A stretch of 7,232 nt of DNA. Origin: Dehalococcoidia bacterium (GTDB taxonomy: Bacteria; Chloroflexota; Dehalococcoidia; GIF9; UBA5629). Position 1 is the first letter of the stretch, and each line of letters begins with the position of its first letter. The translations under genes were made by a program, and so were the position numbers. The stretch covers positions 1 to 7,232 of the forward strand of contig QYPU01000013.1 of assembly GCA_007280145.1 (NCBI GenBank), in the 5' to 3' direction. Positions 1 through 5,705 of the stretch are shown one piece after another. The notes beneath the pieces were generated by a model. The model had not been told where the DNA came from, did not search any database, and saw only the letters and a list, made by a program, of their open reading frames with translations.

Positions 1-390
1 CCCTTTGAGCTCCAACACAATACGCCCAGCCATCTTCTTGCCAAGAACAGGCACCTGGCTGAGGAGTTCAGCGTTACCACTGACTATAGCTGAAGCCAGT
101 TGTTCGGGATTAAACGTAGAAAGCAATGCCAGGGCTATCTTAGGACCAATCTCGGAAACGGAAATGAGGTTCTGAAAAAGAGCCAGTTCCTCGGTCGAAG
201 CAAAACCGTAAAGAGCTACATTATCTTCTCTTAAGTAAAGATGGGTATGCAGATAGACCTTATCGCCGGCAACTCCAAGCTGGCTCAAGGTAAAGCCGGG
301 AATATATATTTGAAGGCTAAGCGGCCCGACTTTAACCACCGCTGAATCAATCCCCCGACTCTCCAGTATTCCTTCTAAAGCAACTATCAT
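1..390 (-). CDS. ruvA: Holliday junction branch migration protein RuvA (partial, C-terminus cut by window edge)
   Basis: RuvA binds four-way DNA junctions as a tetramer and loads the RuvB motor for branch migration. The 130 visible residues begin MIVALEGILE and cover domain I (OB fold, about 1-64, including LYLREDNVALYGF at 51-63) and domain II with two helix-hairpin-helix motifs (about 75-91, ISVSEIGPKIALALL; about 111-128, QVPVLGKKMAGRIVLELK). The family is usually about 190-200 residues, so the RuvB-binding domain III lies beyond position 1. The start is fixed by AGGAG 5 nt upstream, which overlaps the ruvC stop as TAAGGAG, so translation is probably coupled to ruvC. Oddity: the hairpin glycines usually read G-[IV]-G, but here they are E-I-G and V-L-G. 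The family call is very secure; ruvB is not in view. Confidence 0.97.
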   Translation of the reverse strand, partial: MIVALEGILESRGIDSAVVKVGPLSLQIYIPGFTLSQLGVAGDKVYLHTHLYLREDNVALYGFASTEELALFQNLISVSEIGPKIALALLSTFNPEQLASAIVSGNAELLSQVPVLGKKMAGRIVLELKG

Positions 391-402
391 TGCTACTCCT
401 TA
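391..402 (-). promoter_or_regulatory. ruvA ribosome binding site overlapping the ruvC stop codon
   Basis: On the minus strand the ruvC stop TAA runs straight into the Shine-Dalgarno core (TAAGGAGTAGCA then ATG). The AGGAG lies 5 nt before the ruvA start. Stop and SD share bases, which suggests that ribosomes terminating on ruvC help initiate ruvA. Confidence 0.8.
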
Positions 403-897
403 TTGGCTATTAGCTATCAGATGGTCGAAGTACCTCTGGCGAAGGTGACAGATGGCAACAGCTAAGGCATCAGTAGCGTCAGTAGACTGAGGAGACTGAG
501 AAAGTCCGAGCTGAATTCTCACCATCTCCTGTACCTGCTCTTTGCCGCTATGGCCATAATTAGTCACCTGTTGTTTTACCTGAGTCGGTAAGTAACGAAA
601 AACAGGCAGCTTCCTATTGGCTGCAGCTAGAATAGCCACTGTCTGAGCTCTGCCTATAGCTAACGCTGAGCGAGCATTTCCAGCCACAAAAGGTTCCTCA
701 ATAGCTACTTCGTCCGGTCGATAGCGATTTACAATTTTACCAAGTTTCTGATACAAGGAGGATAATCGCTGTTCTACAGGAATTTTGGAAGACACGCTCA
801 ACACACCGCAGTCAACCATAGTTATCCCCTCCTCCCCCTCATCCACTATTCCGTAGCCTAGATTCAAAGTGCCCGGGTCAATGCCGAGAACACGCAT
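400..897 (-). CDS. ruvC: Crossover junction endodeoxyribonuclease RuvC
   Basis: RuvC is the dimeric, Mg2+-dependent resolvase that cuts Holliday junctions held by RuvAB. The 165-residue protein has the full RNase H-like catalytic set: D7 in MRVLGIDPGT, E67 in VAIEEPF, and D140 and D143 in TDATDALAVAICH. These align with the E. coli residues D7, E66, D138 and D141. The length is normal for the family. The start ATG lies 2 nt after the yebC stop (TAG TT ATG), with only a weak CAGG-type SD inside the yebC end, so translational coupling is likely. ruvA follows 9 nt downstream. No truncation or frameshift is seen, and the enzyme should be active. Confidence 0.98.
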   Translation of the reverse strand: MRVLGIDPGTLNLGYGIVDEGEEGITMVDCGVLSVSSKIPVEQRLSSLYQKLGKIVNRYRPDEVAIEEPFVAGNARSALAIGRAQTVAILAAANRKLPVFRYLPTQVKQQVTNYGHSGKEQVQEMVRIQLGLSQSPQSTDATDALAVAICHLRQRYFDHLIANSQ

Positions 898-899
898 AA

Positions 900-1652
900 C
901 TATGCCTGAGCCCGCAGCTTATCCAGAACAGCCTCGGAGAAATCAACATTAGCGGAGACACGCTGGACATCGTCCAACTCTTCCAAATGGTCGAGGAGTT
1001 TCAGGGCTTGAAGAGCTCCTTTCTCATCCAGCACCACCACGCTCTTAGGCACCCGACAAACTTCAGCCGAAACAGCCGGTTTCGTTTGCTCCACCACTTG
1101 CCGTACTGCCTCTAAATTCTGCGGTGTGGTATAAATCTCGAGATAACCCTTTTCCACGTTAACATCCTCAGCACCAGCATCTATAGCCAGCAGAGCCAGT
1201 TCCTCAACATCTACACCGTCAGTTTCTATAGTGATTACACCTTTATTTTCAAACATCCAGGCTACACAGCCGCTTTCACCAAGACTCCCACCATGCCGCG
1301 AAAACAGACTTCTTACCTCCTGAAGGGTGCGGTTGCGGTTATCAGTCAGTGCCTCAACCAGAACAGCCACCCCGCTGGGCCCATAGCCTTCAAGCTTTAC
1401 CTCAGTCAGGCTAGCTCCTTCCGGCCCACCACTACCTCTTTTTATCGCCCGCTCGACATTCTCCAGAGGCATATTGCTGTCGCGAGCCTTCTGTATCGCC
1501 ATACGCAGACGGAAGTTAGACTCGGGATTAGCCCCACCCTCACGCGCAGCAACTATAATCTCACGAGTAAGCTTGGTAAATAACTGCCCTCGCTTGGCAT
1601 CAGTTACCCCTTTCTGGTGCTTAATAGATGACCACTTAGAATGTCCTGACAT
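900..1652 (-). CDS. yebC: YebC/TACO1-family protein (often annotated 'probable transcriptional regulatory protein')
   Basis: A full-length 250-residue member of the YebC/PmpR/TACO1 family, recognisable from its N-terminus MSGHSKWSSIKHQKGVTDAK, from REGGANPESNFRLR (about 37-50), from NMPLENVERAIKRGSG (about 60-75), and from EGYGPSGVAVLVEALTDNRNRT near 88-109. Family members were long labelled transcriptional regulators; work on YebC and mitochondrial TACO1 also points to a role in translation of proline-rich stretches. Which role applies here cannot be told from sequence. It is the first gene of the yebC-ruvC-ruvA operon, a frequent bacterial arrangement. An SD-like GGGAG lies only 2 nt before the ATG, which is unusually close. 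A good promoter ends about 20 nt upstream, so the leader should be very short (about 12 nt). Confidence 0.97.
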   Translation of the reverse strand: MSGHSKWSSIKHQKGVTDAKRGQLFTKLTREIIVAAREGGANPESNFRLRMAIQKARDSNMPLENVERAIKRGSGGPEGASLTEVKLEGYGPSGVAVLVEALTDNRNRTLQEVRSLFSRHGGSLGESGCVAWMFENKGVITIETDGVDVEELALLAIDAGAEDVNVEKGYLEIYTTPQNLEAVRQVVEQTKPAVSAEVCRVPKSVVVLDEKGALQALKLLDHLEELDDVQRVSANVDFSEAVLDKLRAQA

Positions 1653-1670
1653 GGCTCCCGCTCAACGTTA

Positions 1671-1699
1671 ATTCTACCACCCTATTCCCAAAGGGTAAA
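1671..1699 (-). promoter_or_regulatory. Probable sigma70-type promoter of the yebC-ruvC-ruvA operon
   Basis: Reading the minus strand, a -35 box TTTACC (positions 1699-1694; matches TTGACA at 4 of 6) is separated by exactly 17 bp from a -10 box TAGAAT (1676-1671; 5 of 6). A start near 1664 would leave a leader of about 12 nt. A 6-bp inverted repeat AGCCCT/AGGGCT (1699-1704 and 1715-1720, 10-nt spacing) abuts the -35 box and could be an operator, but nothing else supports that. Confidence 0.65.
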
Positions 1700-1859
1700 G
1701 CCCTCAACTTGGCCAGGGCTAATTATTACAGTCTATCACAAGGGCTATCTTTAGCGACAAACCCACACTGCCCAAATATAAAATATAACTTTCTTCTAAA
1801 GCCATCAATGCTGAGGTAAAGAATTTGCAGATAACTTTAGTTTAGCAGTCAATATTTAA

Positions 1860-1868
1860 TGGTATAAT
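1860..1868 (+). promoter_or_regulatory. Extended -10 promoter for the COG2426-HhH gene pair
   Basis: TGGTATAAT at 1860-1868 is a perfect consensus extended -10 element (TGnTATAAT). No good -35 hexamer is seen 16-18 bp upstream (best is TTTAGC), as is common with extended -10 promoters. A start near 1875 gives a leader of about 30 nt before the ATG at 1905. That leader is AT-rich and lacks an obvious Shine-Dalgarno sequence. Confidence 0.65.
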
Positions 1869-1904
1869 GCTTGGTAAAAGTCAAATGGTTAAAACAATTC
1901 AAAA

Positions 1905-2438
1905 ATGATTGAAACACTCATCGCATCTGGCCTGGCTAAGGAGCTTATAGTTGTCATTATAGCAGCCTTGCCTATTTTAGAGCTTCGTGGCGCCTTGCCC
2001 GTGGCTATAAACCTGTTTCACATGCCGTGGTACTGGGCTTTCTGCCTGGCTGTCATTGGCAACTTGCTGCCCGTGCCCATCCTGCTGCTATTCTTCGACT
2101 CACTAGCAAAAGCTATCAGCAAGGTAGACATCGGCAAGAGACTGGTAAACTGGATTCTACAACGAACCAGGCGACATGGAGAGGTTATTGAAAGATATGA
2201 GCGGATTGGGCTCATTTTATTCGTAGCTATCCCGCTTCCAGTAACGGGTGCCTGGACAGGGTCAATAGCCGCCTTCCTCCTCGGCCTGAAGTTCAATTAT
2301 GCCTTCCTGTCTATCCTTTGCGGCGTAATAATTGCCGGGGCTATTGTCACCTGTTTATGCCTTCTCGGCTGGGTTGGCGCTGTCATTGCCGGCATCGGGC
2401 TCAGCGCCCTTGCCATACTCGGCTGGTGGAGAATTTAG
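1905..2438 (+). CDS. COG2426-type small multi-drug export family integral membrane protein
   Basis: A 177-residue, very hydrophobic protein matching the pattern of the putative small multi-drug export family (PF06695/COG2426). Diagnostic segments are KELIVVIIAALPILELRGALPVAI (about 12-35, quoted only to locate it) and FVAIPLPVTGAWTGSIAAF (106-124). Membrane segments are likely near 13-35, 43-66, 100-127 and 133-172. A charged cytoplasmic-type loop lies at about 68-100 (KRLVNWILQRTRRHGEVIERYER). The family name is historical; I know of no firm substrate. The two Pro-rich half motifs suggest re-entrant hairpins like those of the VTT/DedA group, which is inference. No SD precedes the ATG, but the start fits where family proteins begin. 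The next gene starts 1 nt after its stop, so the two are probably co-translated. Confidence 0.85.
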   Translation: MIETLIASGLAKELIVVIIAALPILELRGALPVAINLFHMPWYWAFCLAVIGNLLPVPILLLFFDSLAKAISKVDIGKRLVNWILQRTRRHGEVIERYERIGLILFVAIPLPVTGAWTGSIAAFLLGLKFNYAFLSILCGVIIAGAIVTCLCLLGWVGAVIAGIGLSALAILGWWRI

Positions 2439-2442
2439 CTTG
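2425..2442 (+). promoter_or_regulatory. Ribosome binding site selecting a TTG start for the HhH-like gene
   Basis: GGTGGAG at 2425-2431, inside the end of the upstream membrane-protein gene, is followed 8 nt later by TTG at 2440-2442. The upstream stop is TAG at 2436-2438, leaving 1 nt between genes. The first in-frame ATG downstream (2470) has no SD, and the upstream ATG at 2332 would force a 107-bp overlap with the membrane-protein gene, so TTG is the preferred start. Confidence 0.65.
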
Positions 2443-3138
2443 AAACTCAAAGATATAGTTGACAGTTATATGCAAAAAGTCCCGGAGGTGAAAGAACACT
2501 GCGGGCGCTGCTTAAGGACTGAAAGATGGGATAGTAATGCCGTCTTAATGGTAGTCGATGCCGCTTTTACTTCTATCGGTCTAAATTACTTCCAGACAGT
2601 GGTACCCAAGGTAGAAAATTTCAGGAAAGAATTTGTAGAACAGGGAAAAATTCACACCTTTGAAGACCTGCTGGCTGCTAGCGATGAGAAGCTTGAGAGA
2701 ATCTGGAGAAACAAGCGCTCCTGGCAAATGGCAAAGTCTGTCGCTTTTTATTTAGCCACAGTCAAAGTAGAGAAAAATTTAGATGATAGAGAAGCCCTAA
2801 TCTATTGGGCAACGCATGCTAGGCTCGAGGACTGGGAAATAGACCCGATAGGAGAAATCAAAGGGGTCGGTATAAACAGCTTCCAGTACCTTAGAATGAT
2901 GGGCGGCATCGATACGGTGATGCCAGACAAGATAGTGAAAAAGGTTATCGATGAAATCTTAACTAAAGCGAACATGAAGATACCTTCTACCGATATCGGT
3001 TTCGTCCGACTCGTAGAGCAAATCGCAGCAGACACAGGCCACAGGGCTATCGAGCTTTGCTGGATGACCTGGCTGATACAATCAGAAGCTGGCCTGAGCC
3101 GAATAGAAAAATATTCAGCGCTTTTACCCCGGATTTGA
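2440..3138 (+). CDS. Divergent helix-hairpin-helix (HhH-GPD-like) protein, function unknown
   Basis: A 232-residue soluble, mostly helical protein starting from TTG. I do not recognise a named family. Residues 136-163 (PIGEIKGVGINSFQYLRM, then GGIDTVMPD) look like the helix-hairpin-helix of HhH-GPD base-excision glycosylases: a G-V-G hairpin, then a short turn to an Asp (D163) where endonuclease III and MutY have their catalytic Asp. The position of the endonuclease III lyase Lys (the K in GVGRKTA) is occupied by non-Lys residues (GVGINSF). The C-terminal four-Cys iron-sulfur loop is absent; only C21, C24 (HCGRC) and C207 are present. A glycosylase without lyase activity, or a DNA-binding relic of that fold, is therefore possible. 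The HhH resemblance is my reading; substrate and activity are unknown. It is coupled to the upstream membrane-protein gene, and no terminator is seen after it. Confidence 0.75.
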   Translation: MKLKDIVDSYMQKVPEVKEHCGRCLRTERWDSNAVLMVVDAAFTSIGLNYFQTVVPKVENFRKEFVEQGKIHTFEDLLAASDEKLERIWRNKRSWQMAKSVAFYLATVKVEKNLDDREALIYWATHARLEDWEIDPIGEIKGVGINSFQYLRMMGGIDTVMPDKIVKKVIDEILTKANMKIPSTDIGFVRLVEQIAADTGHRAIELCWMTWLIQSEAGLSRIEKYSALLPRI

Positions 3139-3220
3139 TTAGTTACTTCGGCTTTAAAGATTCTACAAAAACGCTCGCCTTACTCAGATGAAAAAGGGGT
3201 AAGCATAACATTAGTGCGAG

Positions 3221-3293
3221 GAATGTCATTGCGAGCCGAAGCTGCGAGAAACAAAGCGACGAAGCAGTCAGCGAAGCAACCTAGCCTCGACCA
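3221..3293. repeat. GTCATTGCGAG-type dispersed repeat, left copy
   Basis: It begins TGTCATTGCGAGC at 3224 and continues with iterated GCGA(C)GAAGC-like units (for example GCGACGAAGC and AGCGAAGCAACC). This is the signature of a small intergenic repeat that I have seen described as common in many environmental bacterial genomes. Its end matches, in inverted orientation, GCTCGGAATGACA at 3613-3625 (12 of 13 bases). It may be one end of a roughly 400-bp decayed element. Confidence 0.6.
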
Positions 3294-3330
3294 AACTTCC
3301 CAAGGCTTACCCTTTCCAGCCTTTGATGGT

Positions 3331-3589
3331 AAATTCTAAATCTTAATTCCTAAACTCTAAACAAACGCCCATGGGCGGATGTCCATCAACGAATCACGAA
3401 AATAGGGGTAGCCTAGAGCATCGGCTCTAGGCGTGATTGGAGCGGATGCTCCAATCCACCCGGGGCGGAGTACAAGAATCTATTTTTGGAATAAATTCAA
3501 ATGACCAATGTCAAAAACTCAAAACGATGAGGTTTGGGGCATTTCGATTTAAGTTTTGTTTAGCATTTAGTGCTTCGTGCTTGGGATTT
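3331..3589. repeat. AT-rich MITE-like element with imperfect terminal inverted repeats
   Basis: Left arm 3331-3365 and right arm 3555-3589 are imperfect inverted repeats of 35 bp (23 of 35 positions pair by my hand alignment). They include a perfect inner 9-bp match, CTAAACAAA (3357-3365) against TTTGTTTAG (3555-3563). The interior contains the palindrome CGCCCATGGGCG (3366-3377), the hairpin pair at 3411-3456, and an AT-rich half. No transposase is encoded, so it would be a non-autonomous, mobilised-in-trans element, now degraded. Confidence 0.5.
3408..3460. repeat. REP-like / inverse-REP-like hairpin pair
   Basis: Two perfect hairpins with 9-bp stems and 4-nt loops stand 2 nt apart: GCCTAGAGC-ATCG-GCTCTAGGC (3411-3432) and GATTGGAGC-GGAT-GCTCCAATC (3435-3456). 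Their cores are reverse complements of each other at 11 of 12 positions: GAGCATCGGCTC against GAGCATCCGCTC when the second is read on the minus strand. The tetranucleotide before each, read in its own orientation, is GTAG (3408-3411) and GTGG, both preceded by GG. GTAG plus a hairpin, in inverted pairs, is the known architecture of REP/BIME elements mobilised by RAYT (REP-associated tyrosine) transposases. No RAYT gene is in the window, so the identity is inferred. Confidence 0.55.
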
Positions 3590-3591
3590 CA

Positions 3592-3630
3592 CTGCGCTAG
3601 ATTCTTCGCTGCGCTCGGAATGACAGTGGC
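3592..3630. repeat. GTCATT-type dispersed repeat, right copy (inverted)
   Basis: Read on the minus strand this is TGTCATTCCGAGCGCAGCGAAG followed by AATCTAGCGC, a second variant of the GTCATT dispersed-repeat family. It faces the left copy at 3224-3236 with one mismatch in 13 bp. Together they could be the outer ends of a composite of about 400 bp into which the AT-rich element inserted. Confidence 0.55.
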
Positions 3631-3704
3631 GAAGGGCTCCGGCACAGCAGTAGGTTGGAGCTAACATCCGTCCACTAGGCAAAGCTGAGCTTCTCTTCTA
3701 GCTG

Positions 3705-3713
3705 TGGTAAACT
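3705..3713 (+). promoter_or_regulatory. Possible extended -10 promoter for the MFS-VTT gene pair
   Basis: TGGTAAACT at 3705-3713 fits an extended -10 (TGn followed by TAAACT, 4 of 6 to TATAAT). The -35 candidate 17 bp upstream, CTGAGC, is weak. A start near 3720 would give a leader of about 44 nt before the ATG at 3764. It is the only reasonable candidate after the repeats. Confidence 0.35.
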
Positions 3714-3763
3714 GTAATTTGTGAAACACCTGCCTAATTGCTCCAAGTAGAGATAATAACAAA

Positions 3764-5029
3764 ATGCGTTCCGAAAGAGCTTTCAAACCCATTGACTACA
3801 TCAAAATAAGTATCTTCGGGGCTGCTTTGTCGTTTCTTTGGCCCAGCCTACATACTCTCATAATTCCACTTCGCCTTCTGGAACTTGTTCCCGAAGCCCA
3901 GAAGAATACTTACCTGGGCATTTTGACCTTCTGCGGGTTGATGCTCGCTGCGCTCGTCCAGCCACTAGCCGGGGCAATCAGTGACCGCTCAAGCTTCCAC
4001 CTGGGCCGACGGCGTCCTTTTATCTTTATTGGAACGCTTCTGGCACTGCTCTTTCTCCCCAGCATAGGGCTCGCCGGCAGTTTCCTTTTTCTATTCCTGG
4101 GTTATTGCCTATTGCAATGCGCTTGTAACATTGCTCAAGGGCCGTTTCAAGCCTTTATTCCAGATTTAGTACCACAAAAGCGAAGGGGAACAGCATCCGG
4201 CGTAAAGAACTTAGCTGAAATACTAGCTGGTGTGGCCTTTGTGCGCATAGTGGCTTACTTCATGGATGTTTACTCTAGTGGCGGTGGAGAAATATGGTTG
4301 TGGCTGGCAATAGGCTTTCCCTGGATAGTTCTGCTAGGAGCGATGGTTACCACCGTACTAATAGTGAAGGAGCAGCCACTGTCTTCTGATAGTCAACCCT
4401 TCTCGGTAAAAACCATGGTCAGTGCTTACAAGATAGACGCCAAAGGGAACCCCGGTTTCGTATGGTTTCTCGTATCGCGTCTGTTTATTTTGATGGCGCT
4501 GGGAACGCTTCAAAGCTTTGCCCTGTACTTTCTCAAAGATGTAGTGCACATTCCCAATCCAGCAGGAGCAGCCGGAGACCTTCTGGTTACTGTTGGTATT
4601 TTTCTGCTCATCACTGCTTACCCTGCGGGACATTTTTCTGATAGATTTGGACGTAAACCAATCATCCTCCTTTCAGGATTCGTCGGCACTGCTGGCATTC
4701 TTGTATTGCTTTCCGCGGGAACTTATACCAGCGTCCTGGTCTGCGGCGGCCTCCTGGGGATTTCCGCGGGAGCTTTCCTTAGCGCCAACTGGGCACTAGC
4801 TACAGACCTGGTCCCTCCAGGTGAGGAAGCCCGCTATTTAGGTCTGACCAACGTGGCAACAGCCGGAGCTGGGGCACTAGCCAGACTCATTGGCCCTGTA
4901 ATTGACTTCTTCAACGCCCGGCAACCTGGTTTGGGTTACTCAACCATGCTTGTCGCTTGCGTGTTTTACTTTGTGCTCGGTTCGGCCGCGGTTCTAATGG
5001 TCAGGGAAAAGGCCAGGAGGGATAGCTAG
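3764..5029 (+). CDS. Major facilitator superfamily (MFS) transporter
   Basis: A 421-residue polytopic membrane protein with the 12-helix MFS layout. The loop 2-3 signature motif is present in the N-half (GAISDRSSFHLGRRRPF, 70-86) and repeated in the C-half (GHFSDRFGRKP, 289-299), supporting the ancient two-fold duplication. The long charged central loop is at about 200-232 (KEQPLSSDSQPFSVKTMVSA region). The segment QGPFQAFIPDLVPQKRRGTASG (125-146) recalls the sugar-transporter-like MFS branch related to SLC45, but the substrate cannot be assigned. Length is typical and no disruption is seen. The SD is weak (AGAGAT region). The VTT-domain gene starts 4 nt after its stop, so the two form a likely operon. 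It follows the repeat-rich gap and probably uses its own promoter. Confidence 0.92.
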   Translation: MRSERAFKPIDYIKISIFGAALSFLWPSLHTLIIPLRLLELVPEAQKNTYLGILTFCGLMLAALVQPLAGAISDRSSFHLGRRRPFIFIGTLLALLFLPSIGLAGSFLFLFLGYCLLQCACNIAQGPFQAFIPDLVPQKRRGTASGVKNLAEILAGVAFVRIVAYFMDVYSSGGGEIWLWLAIGFPWIVLLGAMVTTVLIVKEQPLSSDSQPFSVKTMVSAYKIDAKGNPGFVWFLVSRLFILMALGTLQSFALYFLKDVVHIPNPAGAAGDLLVTVGIFLLITAYPAGHFSDRFGRKPIILLSGFVGTAGILVLLSAGTYTSVLVCGGLLGISAGAFLSANWALATDLVPPGEEARYLGLTNVATAGAGALARLIGPVIDFFNARQPGLGYSTMLVACVFYFVLGSAAVLMVREKARRDS

Positions 5030-5033
5030 ACCT

Positions 5034-5600
5034 ATGAATCAGACGGATAACAACATAAAGAAGCGGTTTTGGTCAAGGGGCCGGTATCTTCAACTATTAG
5101 CTTTGCTCTTCGTGTTAACCCTTTGTACCGTTCTCCTTCTTCATCGAGAGAAAGTGGCAGAGCTTGAAATATATGGCTATCTCGGTGTCTTTCTGATTTC
5201 CCTGATAACCTGTAGCAGTATAGTGGTGCCTGTGCCTGGCTGGATTATGGTGGCAACCCTTGGTGCCATTCTAAATCCTGTCTTGGTAGGAATTGTATCC
5301 GGGGTGGGAGGGACGATTGGGGAAATGACCGGGTATCTTTTGGGCTATGGTGGTCAGCTAGCTATAGATAATGTAGGCATCTACTCCAGAATGGTGCAAT
5401 GGATGAAGAGATGGGGAAGCATCACTATCTTTATCCTCGCCCTGATACCTAACCCTCTTTTTGATATAGCTGGCGGTGCCGCCGGTTTGCTCCGCTTCCC
5501 CTTATGGAAATTCCTTCTCTTTGGTGCTGCCGGCAGGATACCCAAGCATATCTTCTTTGCTTATATCGGCGTCTGGGGCTTACAATTTTTCCCATTGTAG
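5034..5600 (+). CDS. VTT-domain (DedA/TMEM41/VMP1-like) membrane protein
   Basis: A 188-residue membrane protein. A first helix lies at about 19-36 after a basic N-terminus. The VTT-type core follows: segment 52-80 with VVPVPGW (64-70) and a Gly-rich stretch GIVSGVGGTIGEMTGYLLGYGG (86-107). A second half has FILALIPNPLFDIAGGAAG (133-151) and a final helix at about 158-185. The pair of Pro/Gly turns matches the re-entrant hairpins of the SNARE-associated/VTT family (PF09335). Members are implicated in lipid scrambling or transport across the membrane; the substrate here is unknown. An SD, AGGAGGG at 5015-5021, lies inside the end of the MFS gene, 12 nt from the ATG. It is the last gene of the MFS operon and converges on ssrA, whose terminator lies just beyond it. 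Confidence 0.85.
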   Translation: MNQTDNNIKKRFWSRGRYLQLLALLFVLTLCTVLLLHREKVAELEIYGYLGVFLISLITCSSIVVPVPGWIMVATLGAILNPVLVGIVSGVGGTIGEMTGYLLGYGGQLAIDNVGIYSRMVQWMKRWGSITIFILALIPNPLFDIAGGAAGLLRFPLWKFLLFGAAGRIPKHIFFAYIGVWGLQFFPL

Positions 5601-5655
5601 AAAGGAAATAGCAAGGTAATCCTCTTCGACCCTGATTAACTGAAGGATGAGGACG

Positions 5656-5692
5656 AAAAAACAACCGCTCTGGATTCAGAAACCCAGAGCGG
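5656..5692 (-). terminator. Intrinsic terminator of the smpB-ssrA transcript
   Basis: On the minus strand a perfect 9-bp GC-rich stem CCGCTCTGG/CCAGAGCGG (5692-5684 with 5673-5665; 10-nt loop) is followed directly by TTGTTTTTT (5664-5656). It begins 13 nt after the tmRNA CCA end, exactly where an ssrA terminator is expected. On the plus strand no T-run follows, so it should act mainly for ssrA. Confidence 0.92.
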
Positions 5693-5705
5693 AGATATTT
5701 CGGTT

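Larger units (their letters stand above)
3139..3763. other. About 625-bp gene-free region made of degenerate dispersed repeats
   Basis: No reading frame here is credible as a gene. From left to right it holds: an inverted arm AAAGGGGTAAGC (3193-3204) with its partner GCTTACCCTTT (3305-3315); a GTCATTGCGAG-type repeat (3221-3293); an AT-rich element with imperfect inverted ends (3331-3589) carrying a pair of tetraloop hairpins (3408-3460); a second, inverted GTCATT-type repeat end (3592-3630); and a possible promoter for the downstream MFS gene (3705-3713). The nesting suggests successive insertions of small non-autonomous elements that have since decayed. Confidence 0.7.

Noticed and set aside
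1293..1671. Plus-strand open frames opposite yebC
   Set aside because: They are antisense shadows of yebC, which is a full-length conserved protein; they show no recognisable protein features.
1699..1720. Intrinsic terminator between the divergent yebC and COG2426 genes
   Set aside because: The stem is only 6 bp, neither side is followed by a T-run, and both flanking genes point away from it.
2332..2439. Upstream ATG extension of the HhH-like gene
   Set aside because: It would overlap the COG2426 gene by 107 bp, and the added residues are just the membrane-protein sequence read in another frame. The TTG at 2440 has a well-placed SD.
3411..3456. Tandem hairpins as a terminator for the HhH-like gene
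   Set aside because: Neither hairpin is followed by a T-rich tract (the second is followed by CACCCGGGGCGG), and they lie about 270 bp past the stop inside repeats.
3221..3630. CRISPR array
   Set aside because: The repeated units are degenerate, not evenly spaced, partly inverted, and there are no unique spacers of constant length or cas genes.
3437..3664. Open frame of 75 codons on the plus strand between the HhH-like and MFS genes
   Set aside because: It lies wholly inside the repeat block; its FFAALGMT segment is the translation of the GTCATT-type repeat. It has no SD, no domain and no gene-like composition.
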